Shown here in pieces: positions 37,049 to 44,707 of a stretch of DNA of 64,000 nucleotides. The DNA lies in NCBI RefSeq assembly GCF_000170755.1, contig NZ_ABCK01000015.1, positions 62,001-126,000 on the forward strand, in the 5' to 3' direction. Each line of letters begins with the position of its first letter. Positions within the stretch are counted from its first letter, which is position 1. The stretch is from Lentisphaera araneosa HTCC2155. GTDB lineage: Bacteria; Verrucomicrobiota; Lentisphaeria; Lentisphaerales; Lentisphaeraceae. The notes beneath the pieces are model-generated. The model had not been told where the DNA came from and did not search any database. It saw nothing but the letters and a program-made list of their open reading frames with translations. The position numbers were made by a program, and so were the translations under genes.

Positions 37049-37752
37049 TATTTCGCAGGCTCCAATTCTTGAATTGTGATGTTTCTAAATTGTACCATAT
37101 TTTTAGTCTTAGCCGTTTTAGCAAACTCTTTACTTCCGTGATGCTGAATCGCGATGTGACCCTCCGCATCTTTGGTATCAATCACATGGGTCATGAGCGT
37201 GCCATTTAAGAAAATTTTGATATCAGAACCACGGCATTCCACACGGTATTTGTTCCACTCGAGGTGCTTGTAAACTTTTTTCTTTTCTTCAGTCCAAGGC
37301 TCTAATTGACTTCCTTTAAAATCTTCATCATACTTTGAGCGTGTAGCGTGCTTAGGATAGAGCCAGCCTCTACGACCTTGGTCATAAAGACCTCCGCTCC
37401 AAGCACGTTCACTAGGATCTACTTCGGCTTGGTAACCAATAACAGTTTTACCTTTCTTACCTTCTTTAATTTGAGCTCTGAAAATCAAACCTGAATTGGA
37501 GTACTCTTCCACATCCGGCATTTTCACTTCATACTCAAGAATGAAATCAGCATAGCGTTTCTTAGTCGGGAAGAAGAAATTCTTTTTAGAGGTCATGTGA
37601 ACCACGCCATCTTTAAGTTCGTAGTGTCCGTCATTATAGACATTCATACAGTCTTTAAATTCTGGATCTGAATAAAGAGCTTGTTTTTGTGGTGTGCTAA
37701 CACATGAGAAGACTAAGCCTGCGATTAACATAAGGAGGATTTTGTTTTTCAT
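37048..37752 (-). CDS. DUF1080 (3-keto-disaccharide hydrolase-like) lipoprotein
   Basis: The 234-residue protein starts best at ATG 37752 with a lipoprotein signal (KILLMLIAGLVFSC). The mature part is a concanavalin-like DUF1080 domain, with ADFILEYEVKMP, NSGLIFRAQ, WNKYRVECRGSDIKIFLNG and GHIAIQHHGS as hallmark strands. Some DUF1080 proteins cleave 3-keto-glycosides made by a dehydrogenase, and here two candidate partners (Gfo/Idh and a sugar isomerase) are in the same operon. It is the first gene of that operon. A start at 37773 would extend the N-terminus by seven residues without a ribosome site. Confidence 0.88.
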   Translation of the reverse strand: MKNKILLMLIAGLVFSCVSTPQKQALYSDPEFKDCMNVYNDGHYELKDGVVHMTSKKNFFFPTKKRYADFILEYEVKMPDVEEYSNSGLIFRAQIKEGKKGKTVIGYQAEVDPSERAWSGGLYDQGRRGWLYPKHATRSKYDEDFKGSQLEPWTEEKKKVYKHLEWNKYRVECRGSDIKIFLNGTLMTHVIDTKDAEGHIAIQHHGSKEFAKTAKTKNMVQFRNITIQELEPAK

Positions 37753-37878
37753 AATTTGCCTATTTTTAGTCATTATTATAATATTTGATCAAAAATAAGG
37801 CCTCAAGAAACCTAAAACAATTTTGTTACAGCTTAAATCAAAAGGAACATTTGACTAATTTGCTCGTTTTTGAGCTAA

Positions 37879-37886
37879 TTTGCAAA
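37879..37886. promoter_or_regulatory. TTTGCAAA palindrome, candidate operator
   Basis: One of two TTTGCAAA-type palindromes in the gap between the DUF1080 operon and the XylR-like gene. A matching site lies in front of uxaC. Confidence 0.3.
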
Positions 37887-37906
37887 AAATCATAAGTTCA
37901 TTTATA

Positions 37907-37916
37907 TTTTGCAAAA
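37907..37916. promoter_or_regulatory. TTTTGCAAAA palindrome, candidate operator
   Basis: A perfect 10-base palindrome 15 bases before the start codon of the XylR-like regulator. It fits an autoregulatory site and matches a sequence near the uxaC promoter. Confidence 0.35.
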
Positions 37917-37931
37917 TCAAGGAAATTGCAA

Positions 37932-39059
37932 ATGAACAAAAAAAGGATTGCCTTAGCCTTCCCCATGGGCTCTAGTCATTGGGAAAAAACAGCTTACGGA
38001 ATTCGTTCCTACTGCAACCAAGAACGCGACAAATGGAAGTTGATTACCAATCCAGAAACTCACGACTTAAAAATCTCCGAAATTAATCTTGATGCCATAG
38101 ATGGAATCATTGCCGTCGTGCGCAATAAAACTGATCTCGACCACCTCAAAAAACATTCGGTTCCCTGCGTCAACATTTCTGGCACTCTACAGAAATCGGA
38201 TTTACCACGTGTTTGCCCTGACTTTTATCAGATGGGTCAATTAGCTGCCCAACACTTTTTTGAACGCGGATTTCAAAACTTTGCCTACTTTGGATTAAGT
38301 GAAACCGTTTTTTCTGAACGCATGTACCAAGGATTCCATAAGGAGCTCTCTAAGAAAACAAAAACATGCGAAAAACTCGAGGTTACTTTTGGCGCCAACT
38401 TCCTGGAGCAAGATGAACTGATTCATGAATTCCTTAAAAGCCTCAAACTTCCCTGTGCCATCTTAGCTGCGCACGATCCTCGAGCTCAAATACTCTTAGA
38501 AGCTTGTGAAGAAATGGCTTTGCGCGTCCCCGAAGACATCGCCATCCTCGGCTCTAATAATGATACAGTGAGTTGTGAGTTCTCCTCTCCTCCCCTCTCG
38601 AGCATTGAACGAGATGACCAGAAAATTGGTTTTGAAGCGGCAAAAGCTTTAGATATGTTGATGCGCCAAGAAGCCTGCCAACATGAGCTCATTATTCCTC
38701 CTCTCAAAGTCAAAACCAGAAAGTCCACCGAAATCTTCACCCCGAAACACCCTGAAATCAAACGCGCCCTCGATTTCATTGAAGAACAATTTGATCAATC
38801 ACTCAATGTACAAATGATTTGTGATTACTTGGGCAGATCAAGACGATGGCTCGAATACGCTTTCCGAGAAGAACTGCAGCAGAGTCCCAAACATTTTATT
38901 GATGAACGACGCCTAAAAAAAGCCTTGCAATTATTACAGGGCTCATCACAGCTCAATTTATCACAAATCTCACAGCAAAGTGGTTTTTCATCCGTGGACC
39001 AAATGAATCAACTTTTCATTAAAAAACACGGACGTCGCGCCATCTTTTTTAAGAAATAG
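37932..39059 (+). CDS. XylR-like AraC-family regulator with LacI-type sensor
   Basis: The 375-residue protein has an N-terminal periplasmic-binding-like domain (about 1-265; LAAQHFFERGFQNFAYFGLS, VPEDIAILGSNND are LacI/XylR signatures). A C-terminal AraC helix-turn-helix pair follows (about 275-375; VQMICDYLGRSRRWLEYAFR, LSQISQQSGFSSVDQM). XylR of this type senses a sugar directly. The start is ATG 37932, preceded by AAGGA at a normal distance. It is divergent from the DUF1080/Nramp/sulfatase operon and lies beside the uronate operon, so it may control both. The ligand is unknown. Confidence 0.88.
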   Translation: MNKKRIALAFPMGSSHWEKTAYGIRSYCNQERDKWKLITNPETHDLKISEINLDAIDGIIAVVRNKTDLDHLKKHSVPCVNISGTLQKSDLPRVCPDFYQMGQLAAQHFFERGFQNFAYFGLSETVFSERMYQGFHKELSKKTKTCEKLEVTFGANFLEQDELIHEFLKSLKLPCAILAAHDPRAQILLEACEEMALRVPEDIAILGSNNDTVSCEFSSPPLSSIERDDQKIGFEAAKALDMLMRQEACQHELIIPPLKVKTRKSTEIFTPKHPEIKRALDFIEEQFDQSLNVQMICDYLGRSRRWLEYAFREELQQSPKHFIDERRLKKALQLLQGSSQLNLSQISQQSGFSSVDQMNQLFIKKHGRRAIFFKK

Positions 39060-39130
39060 CTTGCAGGTTGGAGGTTGGAGGTTGCAGAAAAAATCATTGA
39101 TTACATCAACAATCGTTCATGGTCTGTGCG

Positions 39131-39215
39131 CCGTTCCTTCAGAACGGGACTTACTTTTTAATTAAACTCCTATGGTTAAAACCATAGGCTAAATTATGCT
39201 TAGTACCTTCGGCAC
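39131..39215. repeat. 85-base dispersed palindromic repeat, copy 2
   Basis: Same order of palindromes as 15040-15123: CCGTTC-CTTCA-GAACGG, then the perfect palindrome CCTATGGTTAAAACCATAGG (39169-39188), then GTACCTTCGGCAC. This copy is better preserved. Confidence 0.75.
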
Positions 39216-39285
39216 CTCCACTATTATCATTAAAAAAATCAATTTATATATTATCTATGAGTTTCTCTGAAAATGTTAAAACACA

Positions 39286-39354
39286 TGGGAACACCGAGCT
39301 CCTGTCCGGCATACCGCCTCAAACAGTTGGGATCGCCGGGCTCCTGTCCGGCAT
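39286..39354. repeat. Two direct copies of a GAGCTCCTGTCCGGC-type palindrome
   Basis: Units at 39286-39312 and 39328-39354 differ at a few bases: TGGGAACACCGAGCTCC and TGGGATCGCCGGGCTCC, each followed by TGTCCGGCAT. The second forms a GCCGG...CCGGC hairpin. The family differs from the GGGAGCGCGGGC elements. Confidence 0.7.
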
Positions 39355-39429
39355 ATGTCTTCCATATCTTTAGAAATATTCAACCCTCCAAACTGCACGC
39401 GAAGTGTACTGCGAACTGACGACTTCCCC

Positions 39430-40689
39430 TTAAACCGTCCAGAGACCTAAAGCTGGATTAGAAACGAAAAAGACTTCTTCACCGTCCACATCATTCCAAC
39501 CATCTTTGAGTTTGTTTGGGTCATATTTTTTTGAAGCTTCTTCGTAAGTTTGATAATCAAAACCAACTGAACAAATCTCTTCACGACTCACGTCAGGCCC
39601 TGGGCAATAAGTGATTTTGAAACGCCCATCTGAAGTCCCGTGGATGAGGTGTGCCGCTGCAGATAAATTATTTGCGAGTTCCGCATTCTCCGCCACGTCT
39701 TTTAATGTTTGATCCGTTCCTATATAACCATACTTTCTAATGAGGCGATCAATTTCACTATCTTCACCAAAAGTATGCAATTCGGGCGCTAAAACAATGA
39801 GCTCACCATTATCAGCCATAGCTTTGCGAGTACGATAAACGGCCTTATTACCAAGCCAAGTTGAGTTAAATTCCTCTGGATCGAGGTAAACCACACATTT
39901 ATTTATGGGTTTCTCAAGCTTGTCGAGGTTAACTTCACGACTGAGTTCACAAGCGGTTTCAAAAACATCATCGTTCTCTCCGGAGTAGAGACCTCGTAGG
40001 ACAAGTTCATCATCTTCTTTAGCAATGACGGTAAGGATGAATTGTAGGTTAACGCGAGGACGGACAAATTGGTCGTAGCTTTCATTGAGCGCACGACGAA
40101 CAGGACTATCTGTCTCACCCATAATGCGCTCCATTCCGTAGACTGCACCAAGGTAATGAGATTTATTAATGGTATCGCCACCGCCCACACCAATCATCAC
40201 GTTTTTGGTGTAATTGGCCATACCAATCACTTCGTGAGGAACAATTTGTCCAATAGAAATGATTAGGTCATAATTATTGAGAACTTCTTTATTAACCGCG
40301 ACCTCCATAGGAAAGTCTAACTTGCCTTCCGAGAGTTCTTGAATTCTTTGGGCAGATAATTCACCCAAAATTTCTAGGGCATTGCGCCAATCGTGAGGCA
40401 TATAAGAATCTAAAGGTATGTCCTTGCCAAACATTAAATGCAATTGTTCAGGTGTCATCGGAACATGAGTTCCTAAAGCAGGCATAATATTGATTTCACA
40501 GCGGTCTTTGAGTTGCTGGTATAAATAGGCCGTAATCTCACCTGCACGGGAATTCAAACGCGTATGATCGGGTGGCAGTAGAAGCAAACGACGAACACCC
40601 TCGGCATGAACTTTAATAAATTGATCAAGATGAGCGTGAAGTTCATCACGGCTAATCACTCTCTCTGCTGAACCATCATTAATTAACAT
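39430..40689 (-). CDS. LarA-family nickel-dependent racemase/epimerase (possible gluconate/mannonate 2-epimerase)
   Basis: The 419-residue protein belongs to the LarA (DUF2088) superfamily, which uses a nickel-pincer nucleotide to move hydride at the C2 of hydroxy acids. The key features of lactate racemase are visible: DHTR (41-44), H75 in GTH, H152 in VPHEVIG, K162 (would bind the cofactor) and H178. The 10- and 16-residue spacings from H152 to K162 to H178 equal those of LarA H174, K184 and H200. It overlaps the upstream gluconokinase gene by 11 bases and closes an operon beginning with uxaC. This context points to D-mannonate/D-gluconate epimerisation, but that is inference. LarB, LarC and LarE maturation genes are not in this window. 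Confidence 0.85.
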   Translation of the reverse strand: MLINDGSAERVISRDELHAHLDQFIKVHAEGVRRLLLLPPDHTRLNSRAGEITAYLYQQLKDRCEINIMPALGTHVPMTPEQLHLMFGKDIPLDSYMPHDWRNALEILGELSAQRIQELSEGKLDFPMEVAVNKEVLNNYDLIISIGQIVPHEVIGMANYTKNVMIGVGGGDTINKSHYLGAVYGMERIMGETDSPVRRALNESYDQFVRPRVNLQFILTVIAKEDDELVLRGLYSGENDDVFETACELSREVNLDKLEKPINKCVVYLDPEEFNSTWLGNKAVYRTRKAMADNGELIVLAPELHTFGEDSEIDRLIRKYGYIGTDQTLKDVAENAELANNLSAAAHLIHGTSDGRFKITYCPGPDVSREEICSVGFDYQTYEEASKKYDPNKLKDGWNDVDGEEVFFVSNPALGLWTV

Positions 40690-41158
40690 TGATCTTCTCC
40701 TGTAATTCTTTTATAATCTCATCCGTACTTTGACTAATATCAACCGTAAGTGCCTCTTGAGGCTCCTCTAATGTGGCAAATTGACTGTCGAGCATTTCGG
40801 GCTTCATAAAGTGATCGCGTTGCTTCATTCTTTCTAAGATAACTTCGCGACTTCCTTTGAGATAAACAAATGTCACCTCACCAAATTTCGATAAAGTTTC
40901 GCGGTATTTTTCTTTGAGTGCTGAACAAGCCAAAACCGCACCTTCGCCACGGTTCCAAAGTTGGATATTAACAGCTAAAATATCTAACCAAGGTTGACGA
41001 TCATCGTCATTAAGAGCTTGCCCCGATGACATTTTGTCAATATTCGCTTTGGGGTGGAAGTCATCACCATCATGAAAAGGGAAATTGAGTAAGTCTGCCA
41101 AAGCTTCTCCAATGGTAGATTTTCCACAGCCGCTCACCCCCATTACCACGAAAACCAT
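40679..41158 (-). CDS. gntK: Gluconokinase (GntK-type)
   Basis: The 159-residue protein phosphorylates D-gluconate to 6-phosphogluconate. Its P-loop is GVSGCGKST (7-15), followed by the gluconokinase signature FHDGDDFHPKANIDKMSSGQ and the DDDRQPWL motif. Length and motifs match the small GntK family rather than the larger FGGY kinases. The presence of this kinase in a uronate operon is unexpected, because the standard pathway needs a 2-keto-3-deoxygluconate kinase instead; the LarA-family neighbour could supply its substrate. It lies 2 bases after the SDR gene and overlaps the LarA gene. Confidence 0.93.
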   Translation of the reverse strand: MVFVVMGVSGCGKSTIGEALADLLNFPFHDGDDFHPKANIDKMSSGQALNDDDRQPWLDILAVNIQLWNRGEGAVLACSALKEKYRETLSKFGEVTFVYLKGSREVILERMKQRDHFMKPEMLDSQFATLEEPQEALTVDISQSTDEIIKELQEKINVN

Positions 41159-41160
41159 GC

Positions 41161-41988
41161 TTAAACTCCTGAGAAAGCTGAGAAACCGCCGTCAACTGGC
41201 AAGACGATACCCGTGATAAAACGCGATCCTGGCCCTGCTAAAAACTTCATTGAACCCTTGAGATCTTCAGGCTCACCGAACTCATGCATCGGCGTATTAT
41301 TAATAATTTTTTGTCCACGTGCTGTAAGGGTTTCACCATCTTGTTCATAGAGTAGGAAACGGTTTTGATCGGACACAAAAAAGCCCGGCGCAATAGCATT
41401 GACACGAATATTTTTCTCCGCCAAATGAACCGAGAGCCACTGAGTGAAACTATCCACGGCGGCTTTCGCATTTGAATAAGCGCCTACTTTTGTTAGCGGA
41501 CGCGATGCCGACATGGAGGAGATATTGATAATATTTCCCTCACCCACTTCGATCATGTCTTCCCCAAAGATTTGTGCCGGGATAAATGAACCCTTGAAAT
41601 TCAAATCAAAAACCTGAGAATAAGCATCGGCATCAAGTCCAAAGAAGCTATCTTCCATGGCTGTGTCATCGCCCATTTGTTCTGCGGGTGCAGTTGCTTT
41701 TGGATGATTGCCACCCGCTCCATTGACGAGAAGGTAAACCGGACCCCAATTCTTGTTGATACTTTCTTTGGCTAGTTTTAAACTTTGAGGATCGAGCACA
41801 TCGGCGGCTACTACTAGAGTTTGATCATAGCCCTTATCCGCCAAACGATTCTTAAGATCAATTAATTTACTTTCTGTACGACCGAGAAGTGCGACTTTTG
41901 CACCCTCTTCCAATAAAGCTTCCACAAGTGCTGAACAAAGAACTCCAGCCGCGCCAGTCACTACACATATTTTATCTTTTAAACTCAT
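41161..41988 (-). CDS. uxuB: SDR-family fructuronate reductase / D-mannonate oxidoreductase
   Basis: The 275-residue short-chain dehydrogenase has an NAD(P)-binding TGAAGVLCSAL motif near residue 11 and the catalytic serine in NISSM (about 157-158), with Y171 and K175 completing the triad (YSNAK). The segment VNGAGGNHPKAT is typical of the SDR-type mannonate oxidoreductases, as in Bacillus UxuB, rather than of the larger E. coli UxuB. It should reduce D-fructuronate to D-mannonate. It follows uxaC by 9 bases and precedes gluconokinase by 2. A role in another sugar acid cannot be excluded. Confidence 0.88.
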   Translation of the reverse strand: MSLKDKICVVTGAAGVLCSALVEALLEEGAKVALLGRTESKLIDLKNRLADKGYDQTLVVAADVLDPQSLKLAKESINKNWGPVYLLVNGAGGNHPKATAPAEQMGDDTAMEDSFFGLDADAYSQVFDLNFKGSFIPAQIFGEDMIEVGEGNIINISSMSASRPLTKVGAYSNAKAAVDSFTQWLSVHLAEKNIRVNAIAPGFFVSDQNRFLLYEQDGETLTARGQKIINNTPMHEFGEPEDLKGSMKFLAGPGSRFITGIVLPVDGGFSAFSGV

Positions 41989-41997
41989 TGTTTTCTC

Positions 41998-43398
41998 CTA
42001 AAATTTAAAGTAATTTTTCGCATTATTATAACAGATATCTTCGATCAACTGAGCCAAGAACTTGCGGTCATCAGGTAGTTTCCCCTGGGCCACATCTCGC
42101 GCAAATAAGTCGCAGAGTAAGCGACGGAAGTATTCGTGCCGAGGAAAGGACAAGAAAGAACGCGAGTCCGTCAACATGCCCACAAATTTACTAATGAGGC
42201 CGAAGTTAGAGAGGTCATTCATTTGCTTCTCCATTCCGTCGAGTTGATCGAGAAACCACCAACCTGAACCAAACTGGATTTTACCGGCTTGTCCACCATC
42301 TTGGAAATTGCCAATCATTGTTCCGAGAACGGCATTGTCTTTCGGATTGAGGTTATACAAGATCGTTTTGGGAAGCTCATTTTTCACATCGAGACTATCC
42401 ATAAAACGCGAGAGTTTTTCAGCAATTGGTAGGTCATTCATGGAGTCAAAACCCGCGTCTCGTCCCACAGTTTCAAAGCGGCGAGTGCTATTGTTTCTCA
42501 TGGGGCCTAAATGCAATTGCATTGCCCAGCCCTTCTCGGCATTCCAACGTCCAAATCCCTGCATAAAAGCTGTACACAGAATTTCTTTTTCTTGATCACT
42601 CAGCTCCGTCTTGGCACGAGCTTTTGCGAAGGCCGCATCAAGTTCACTCGCCGTATAGTCCGTGTAATAAGCTCTTGGTAAACCATGATCCGAGAGGCGG
42701 CAACCGCGTTCGTGGAAATAGTTGTGGCGATCTTTGAGCACCTGTAAGGCACCGTCAAAACTCTTGACTTCTTGATCCGCAATCTGTGCGAGTTTATCAA
42801 TCCATTCATTCCAAGCATATAAATCATCCAGAGCTAAAGCTTTGTCAGGTCTAAAAGTTGGCAAAGCTTTAAAGTCTTCGATTTCTTCACTGCAAACTTG
42901 GTGAAACTGCAAATTATCCGCTGGATCATCAGTCGTACATAAAACCTCGACATTTTGCTGTCTTAGCAAATTCCTACAGGAATGCGATTGATTCGCCAGT
43001 TGTTCATTACATGTCTCATAAATTTTTCGGGCCTTATCACCATTGAGTAAATCATTAACACCAAAATAACGTTGCAGTTCAAGGTGCTGCCAGTGATACA
43101 AGGGATTGCGCATGGTGAAAGGAATGGTCTCAGCCCATTTCTGCCACTTCTCTTCTGGCTTGGCATCGCCAGTGATGAAGCGCTCTTCAATGCCATTGCT
43201 GCGCATTCCGCGCCATTTATAATGGTCACCTTCTAAAGTCGCCTCTGCCATATTGGCAAAACAACGGTCGCTAGCAATATCTTCTGGAGGTAAATGGTTG
43301 TGGTAGTCAATAATAGGCATTTTAGCCGCATGATTGTGATAGAGGTCTTCTGCCACCGCGTTACTCAGCAGAAAATTGTCATCCATAAATTTTTTCAT
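41998..43398 (-). CDS. uxaC: Uronate (glucuronate) isomerase
   Basis: The 466-residue protein is UxaC, the amidohydrolase-like TIM barrel that converts D-glucuronate to D-fructuronate (and galacturonate to tagaturonate). The metal-binding motif DYHNH gives H33 and H35. Other conserved parts are CTTDDPADNLQFH, GMLTDSRSFLSFPRHEYFRR near the C-terminus and MQLHLGPMRNNSTR. The length is normal for the family. It is the first gene of the four-gene operon and is divergent from a cupin gene. Its upstream region has a TATAAT box (reverse strand, 43468-43473) followed by a TTTGCAAA palindrome. Confidence 0.95.
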   Translation of the reverse strand: MKKFMDDNFLLSNAVAEDLYHNHAAKMPIIDYHNHLPPEDIASDRCFANMAEATLEGDHYKWRGMRSNGIEERFITGDAKPEEKWQKWAETIPFTMRNPLYHWQHLELQRYFGVNDLLNGDKARKIYETCNEQLANQSHSCRNLLRQQNVEVLCTTDDPADNLQFHQVCSEEIEDFKALPTFRPDKALALDDLYAWNEWIDKLAQIADQEVKSFDGALQVLKDRHNYFHERGCRLSDHGLPRAYYTDYTASELDAAFAKARAKTELSDQEKEILCTAFMQGFGRWNAEKGWAMQLHLGPMRNNSTRRFETVGRDAGFDSMNDLPIAEKLSRFMDSLDVKNELPKTILYNLNPKDNAVLGTMIGNFQDGGQAGKIQFGSGWWFLDQLDGMEKQMNDLSNFGLISKFVGMLTDSRSFLSFPRHEYFRRLLCDLFARDVAQGKLPDDRKFLAQLIEDICYNNAKNYFKF

Positions 43399-43451
43399 TT
43401 CTTAATCCTTACTTGTTTGAGCTAAACTAAAGATAGTGGGACAAATTCACA

Positions 43452-43462
43452 ATTTGCAAAAT
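43452..43462. promoter_or_regulatory. ATTTGCAAAAT palindrome near the uxaC promoter
   Basis: The palindrome sits just downstream of the TATAAT box (43468-43473 on the minus strand), where a repressor would block transcription. It matches the sites in front of the XylR-like gene at 37879 and 37907. Confidence 0.35.
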
Positions 43463-43535
43463 ACGAAATTATATAGGTTTTTACGCAATTATTCCTTTTA
43501 GGCAAATTTATTCAAAATCCAGTATTTGAATTATT

Positions 43536-43545
43536 TGCATGCAAT
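43536..43545. promoter_or_regulatory. TTGCATGCAA palindrome before the cupin gene
   Basis: A perfect 10-base palindrome 38 bases before the cupin start at 43584. It shares the TTGCA half-site with the ATTTGCAAAAT element on the uxaC side. Confidence 0.25.
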
Positions 43546-43583
43546 TAAACACCATTGTACCTTAAAAACAAAAAGGTTGATTT

Positions 43584-43928
43584 ATGGATAAAAATTATTC
43601 TGTGGTGAATTTTGATGAGCTCTATACAGTGAATTGCCCTTGCGGGACCACACGTCGCGCCTTTACAGATGACCCCGATCAAATTGCCAGCATTCATATG
43701 GTTGACATTAAGCAAGATTCAGAATTGCACTACCACAAAAAGATGACCGAAATCTATCTCATTTTAGAAGGTGAAGGTCACATGGAACTCGATGGCGAAC
43801 TCATCCCCGTTCGCAAGGATTCAACTATACTAATCAAACCAGGTTGCCGTCATAGCGCCATTGGTAAAATGAAAATAGTCAATATCCCCGTTCCCGCTTT
43901 CGACCCCGACGACGAATACTTTGATTAA
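43584..43928 (+). CDS. Small cupin-domain protein
   Basis: The 114-residue protein is a single cupin barrel with the metal-binding set H49 and H51 (HYHKKMTE), E56 and H90. Two Cys (C18, C20) precede it in NCPCGTTRR. Such small cupins occur near sugar-acid genes, where some act as isomerases or sensors; no specific activity can be named. It is divergent from uxaC and probably co-regulated with it. The stop overlaps the end of a convergent small membrane gene by 4 bases. Confidence 0.85.
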   Translation: MDKNYSVVNFDELYTVNCPCGTTRRAFTDDPDQIASIHMVDIKQDSELHYHKKMTEIYLILEGEGHMELDGELIPVRKDSTILIKPGCRHSAIGKMKIVNIPVPAFDPDDEYFD

Positions 43929-44128
43929 GACTTAGGTTTCCAGCAGGCTGCATCCCAAATTGACCAAATGTGGACAATCCAACCCAACAAAATAATCCAA
44001 AGTAAAGAACATAAAACAAAATGGATGGCGGCTTTCATTAAGCGCCCTTGGACTAATTGACCTAGTCCGGGGATAAAAAAGCTACAGATCGCAGCTAAAA
44101 CATTTCCTGTAGAACCTTGATTGGACAT
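43925..44128 (-). CDS. Small membrane protein, TM2-like
   Basis: The 67-residue protein has two hydrophobic segments, about residues 8-28 (LAAICSFFIPGLGQLVQGR) and 33-58 (IHFVLCSLLWIILLGWIVHI), joined by a short polar turn. The segment FFIPGLGQLVQG resembles TM2-domain and related small integral membrane families. The start has a good ribosome site (GAGGAA). No function can be assigned. It is not obviously in an operon with other genes. Confidence 0.7.
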   Translation of the reverse strand: MSNQGSTGNVLAAICSFFIPGLGQLVQGRLMKAAIHFVLCSLLWIILLGWIVHIWSIWDAACWKPKS

Positions 44129-44341
44129 ATCTATTTCCTCATAATTTAAGTCAATCTAATCCATTTCTTTTGGATCTCAATGACTTCTTTTCAGCGAGGA
44201 TAAATATAATTATTAAGATATATGATAAATAGATCTATAATTATTGACTAGATCAATGATCTCCAAAGAAAATAACTTCTGTCTCATTGAGCTTTATTGA
44301 AGTACACTCAATTGATTACTTATGATTAGGATATTTAGTGT

Positions 44342-44506
44342 ATGAAATTGAGCGTAAAAATAATATTGGCCTTACTATTTATCTGCTTTCTTTGCTTTTC
44401 TTGTGTTAGGGAAGAGCAAGACCAGTTAAGCCATGAGGATCTTGATGACAGATTTTATATAGAGAAAATCTACGTTAACACAAATTTTGAAGTCGTCCCT
44501 TTTTAA
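44342..44506 (+). CDS. Small predicted lipoprotein
   Basis: A 54-codon frame starts at ATG 44342. It has a hydrophobic N-terminus ending CFLCFSC, which could be a lipobox although the -3 residue is unusual. A short acidic tail follows (VREEQDQLSHEDLDDRFYIE). TAGGA lies 12 bases upstream. It is not in an operon and has no recognisable family. The frame could be chance; the signal-like start is the main support. Confidence 0.45.
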   Translation: MKLSVKIILALLFICFLCFSCVREEQDQLSHEDLDDRFYIEKIYVNTNFEVVPF

Positions 44507-44509
44507 TTT

Positions 44510-44707
44510 CTAAAGCCAGCCACTCTGCCATTTTTGCGGATTGCGCAACTCAACTAAACTAACGGCGCGGCTCTTACCTTTTAATAAAGGTTTGAGCTGA
44601 GCCGTTTTTGCTTTCTCATTCGTAGCAATCACCGTAAAATGCTTTTGACGATCAATAATTTCGACCGCCGTCCACTTGGAGTCTAAAAGGTGCTTAAAAT
44701 CCATCAT
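44510..44707 (-). CDS. TIGR02450-like Trp-rich protein, coupled to uvrA
   Basis: The 65-residue protein has the pattern KHLLDSKWTAVEIIDRQKHF ... SLVELRNPQKWQSGWL, which matches the small Trp-rich TIGR02450 family of unknown function. The start at 44707 (or the next ATG at 44704) overlaps the uvrA stop as AAATGATGG, so translation is probably coupled. A longer reading to 44752 is less likely. It is the second gene of the uvrA operon. Confidence 0.75.
   Translation of the reverse strand: MMDFKHLLDSKWTAVEIIDRQKHFTVIATNEKAKTAQLKPLLKGKSRAVSLVELRNPQKWQSGWL

Larger units (their letters stand above)
39060..39429. repeat. Repeat-filled intergenic region, no genes
   Basis: Directly after the XylR-like gene come tandem GTTGGAG units (39065-39086). 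Then follow the 85-base dispersed repeat (39131-39215) and two copies of a CCGGGCTCCTGTCCGGCAT palindrome (39286-39312, 39328-39354). No coding frame with support was seen. Confidence 0.7.
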
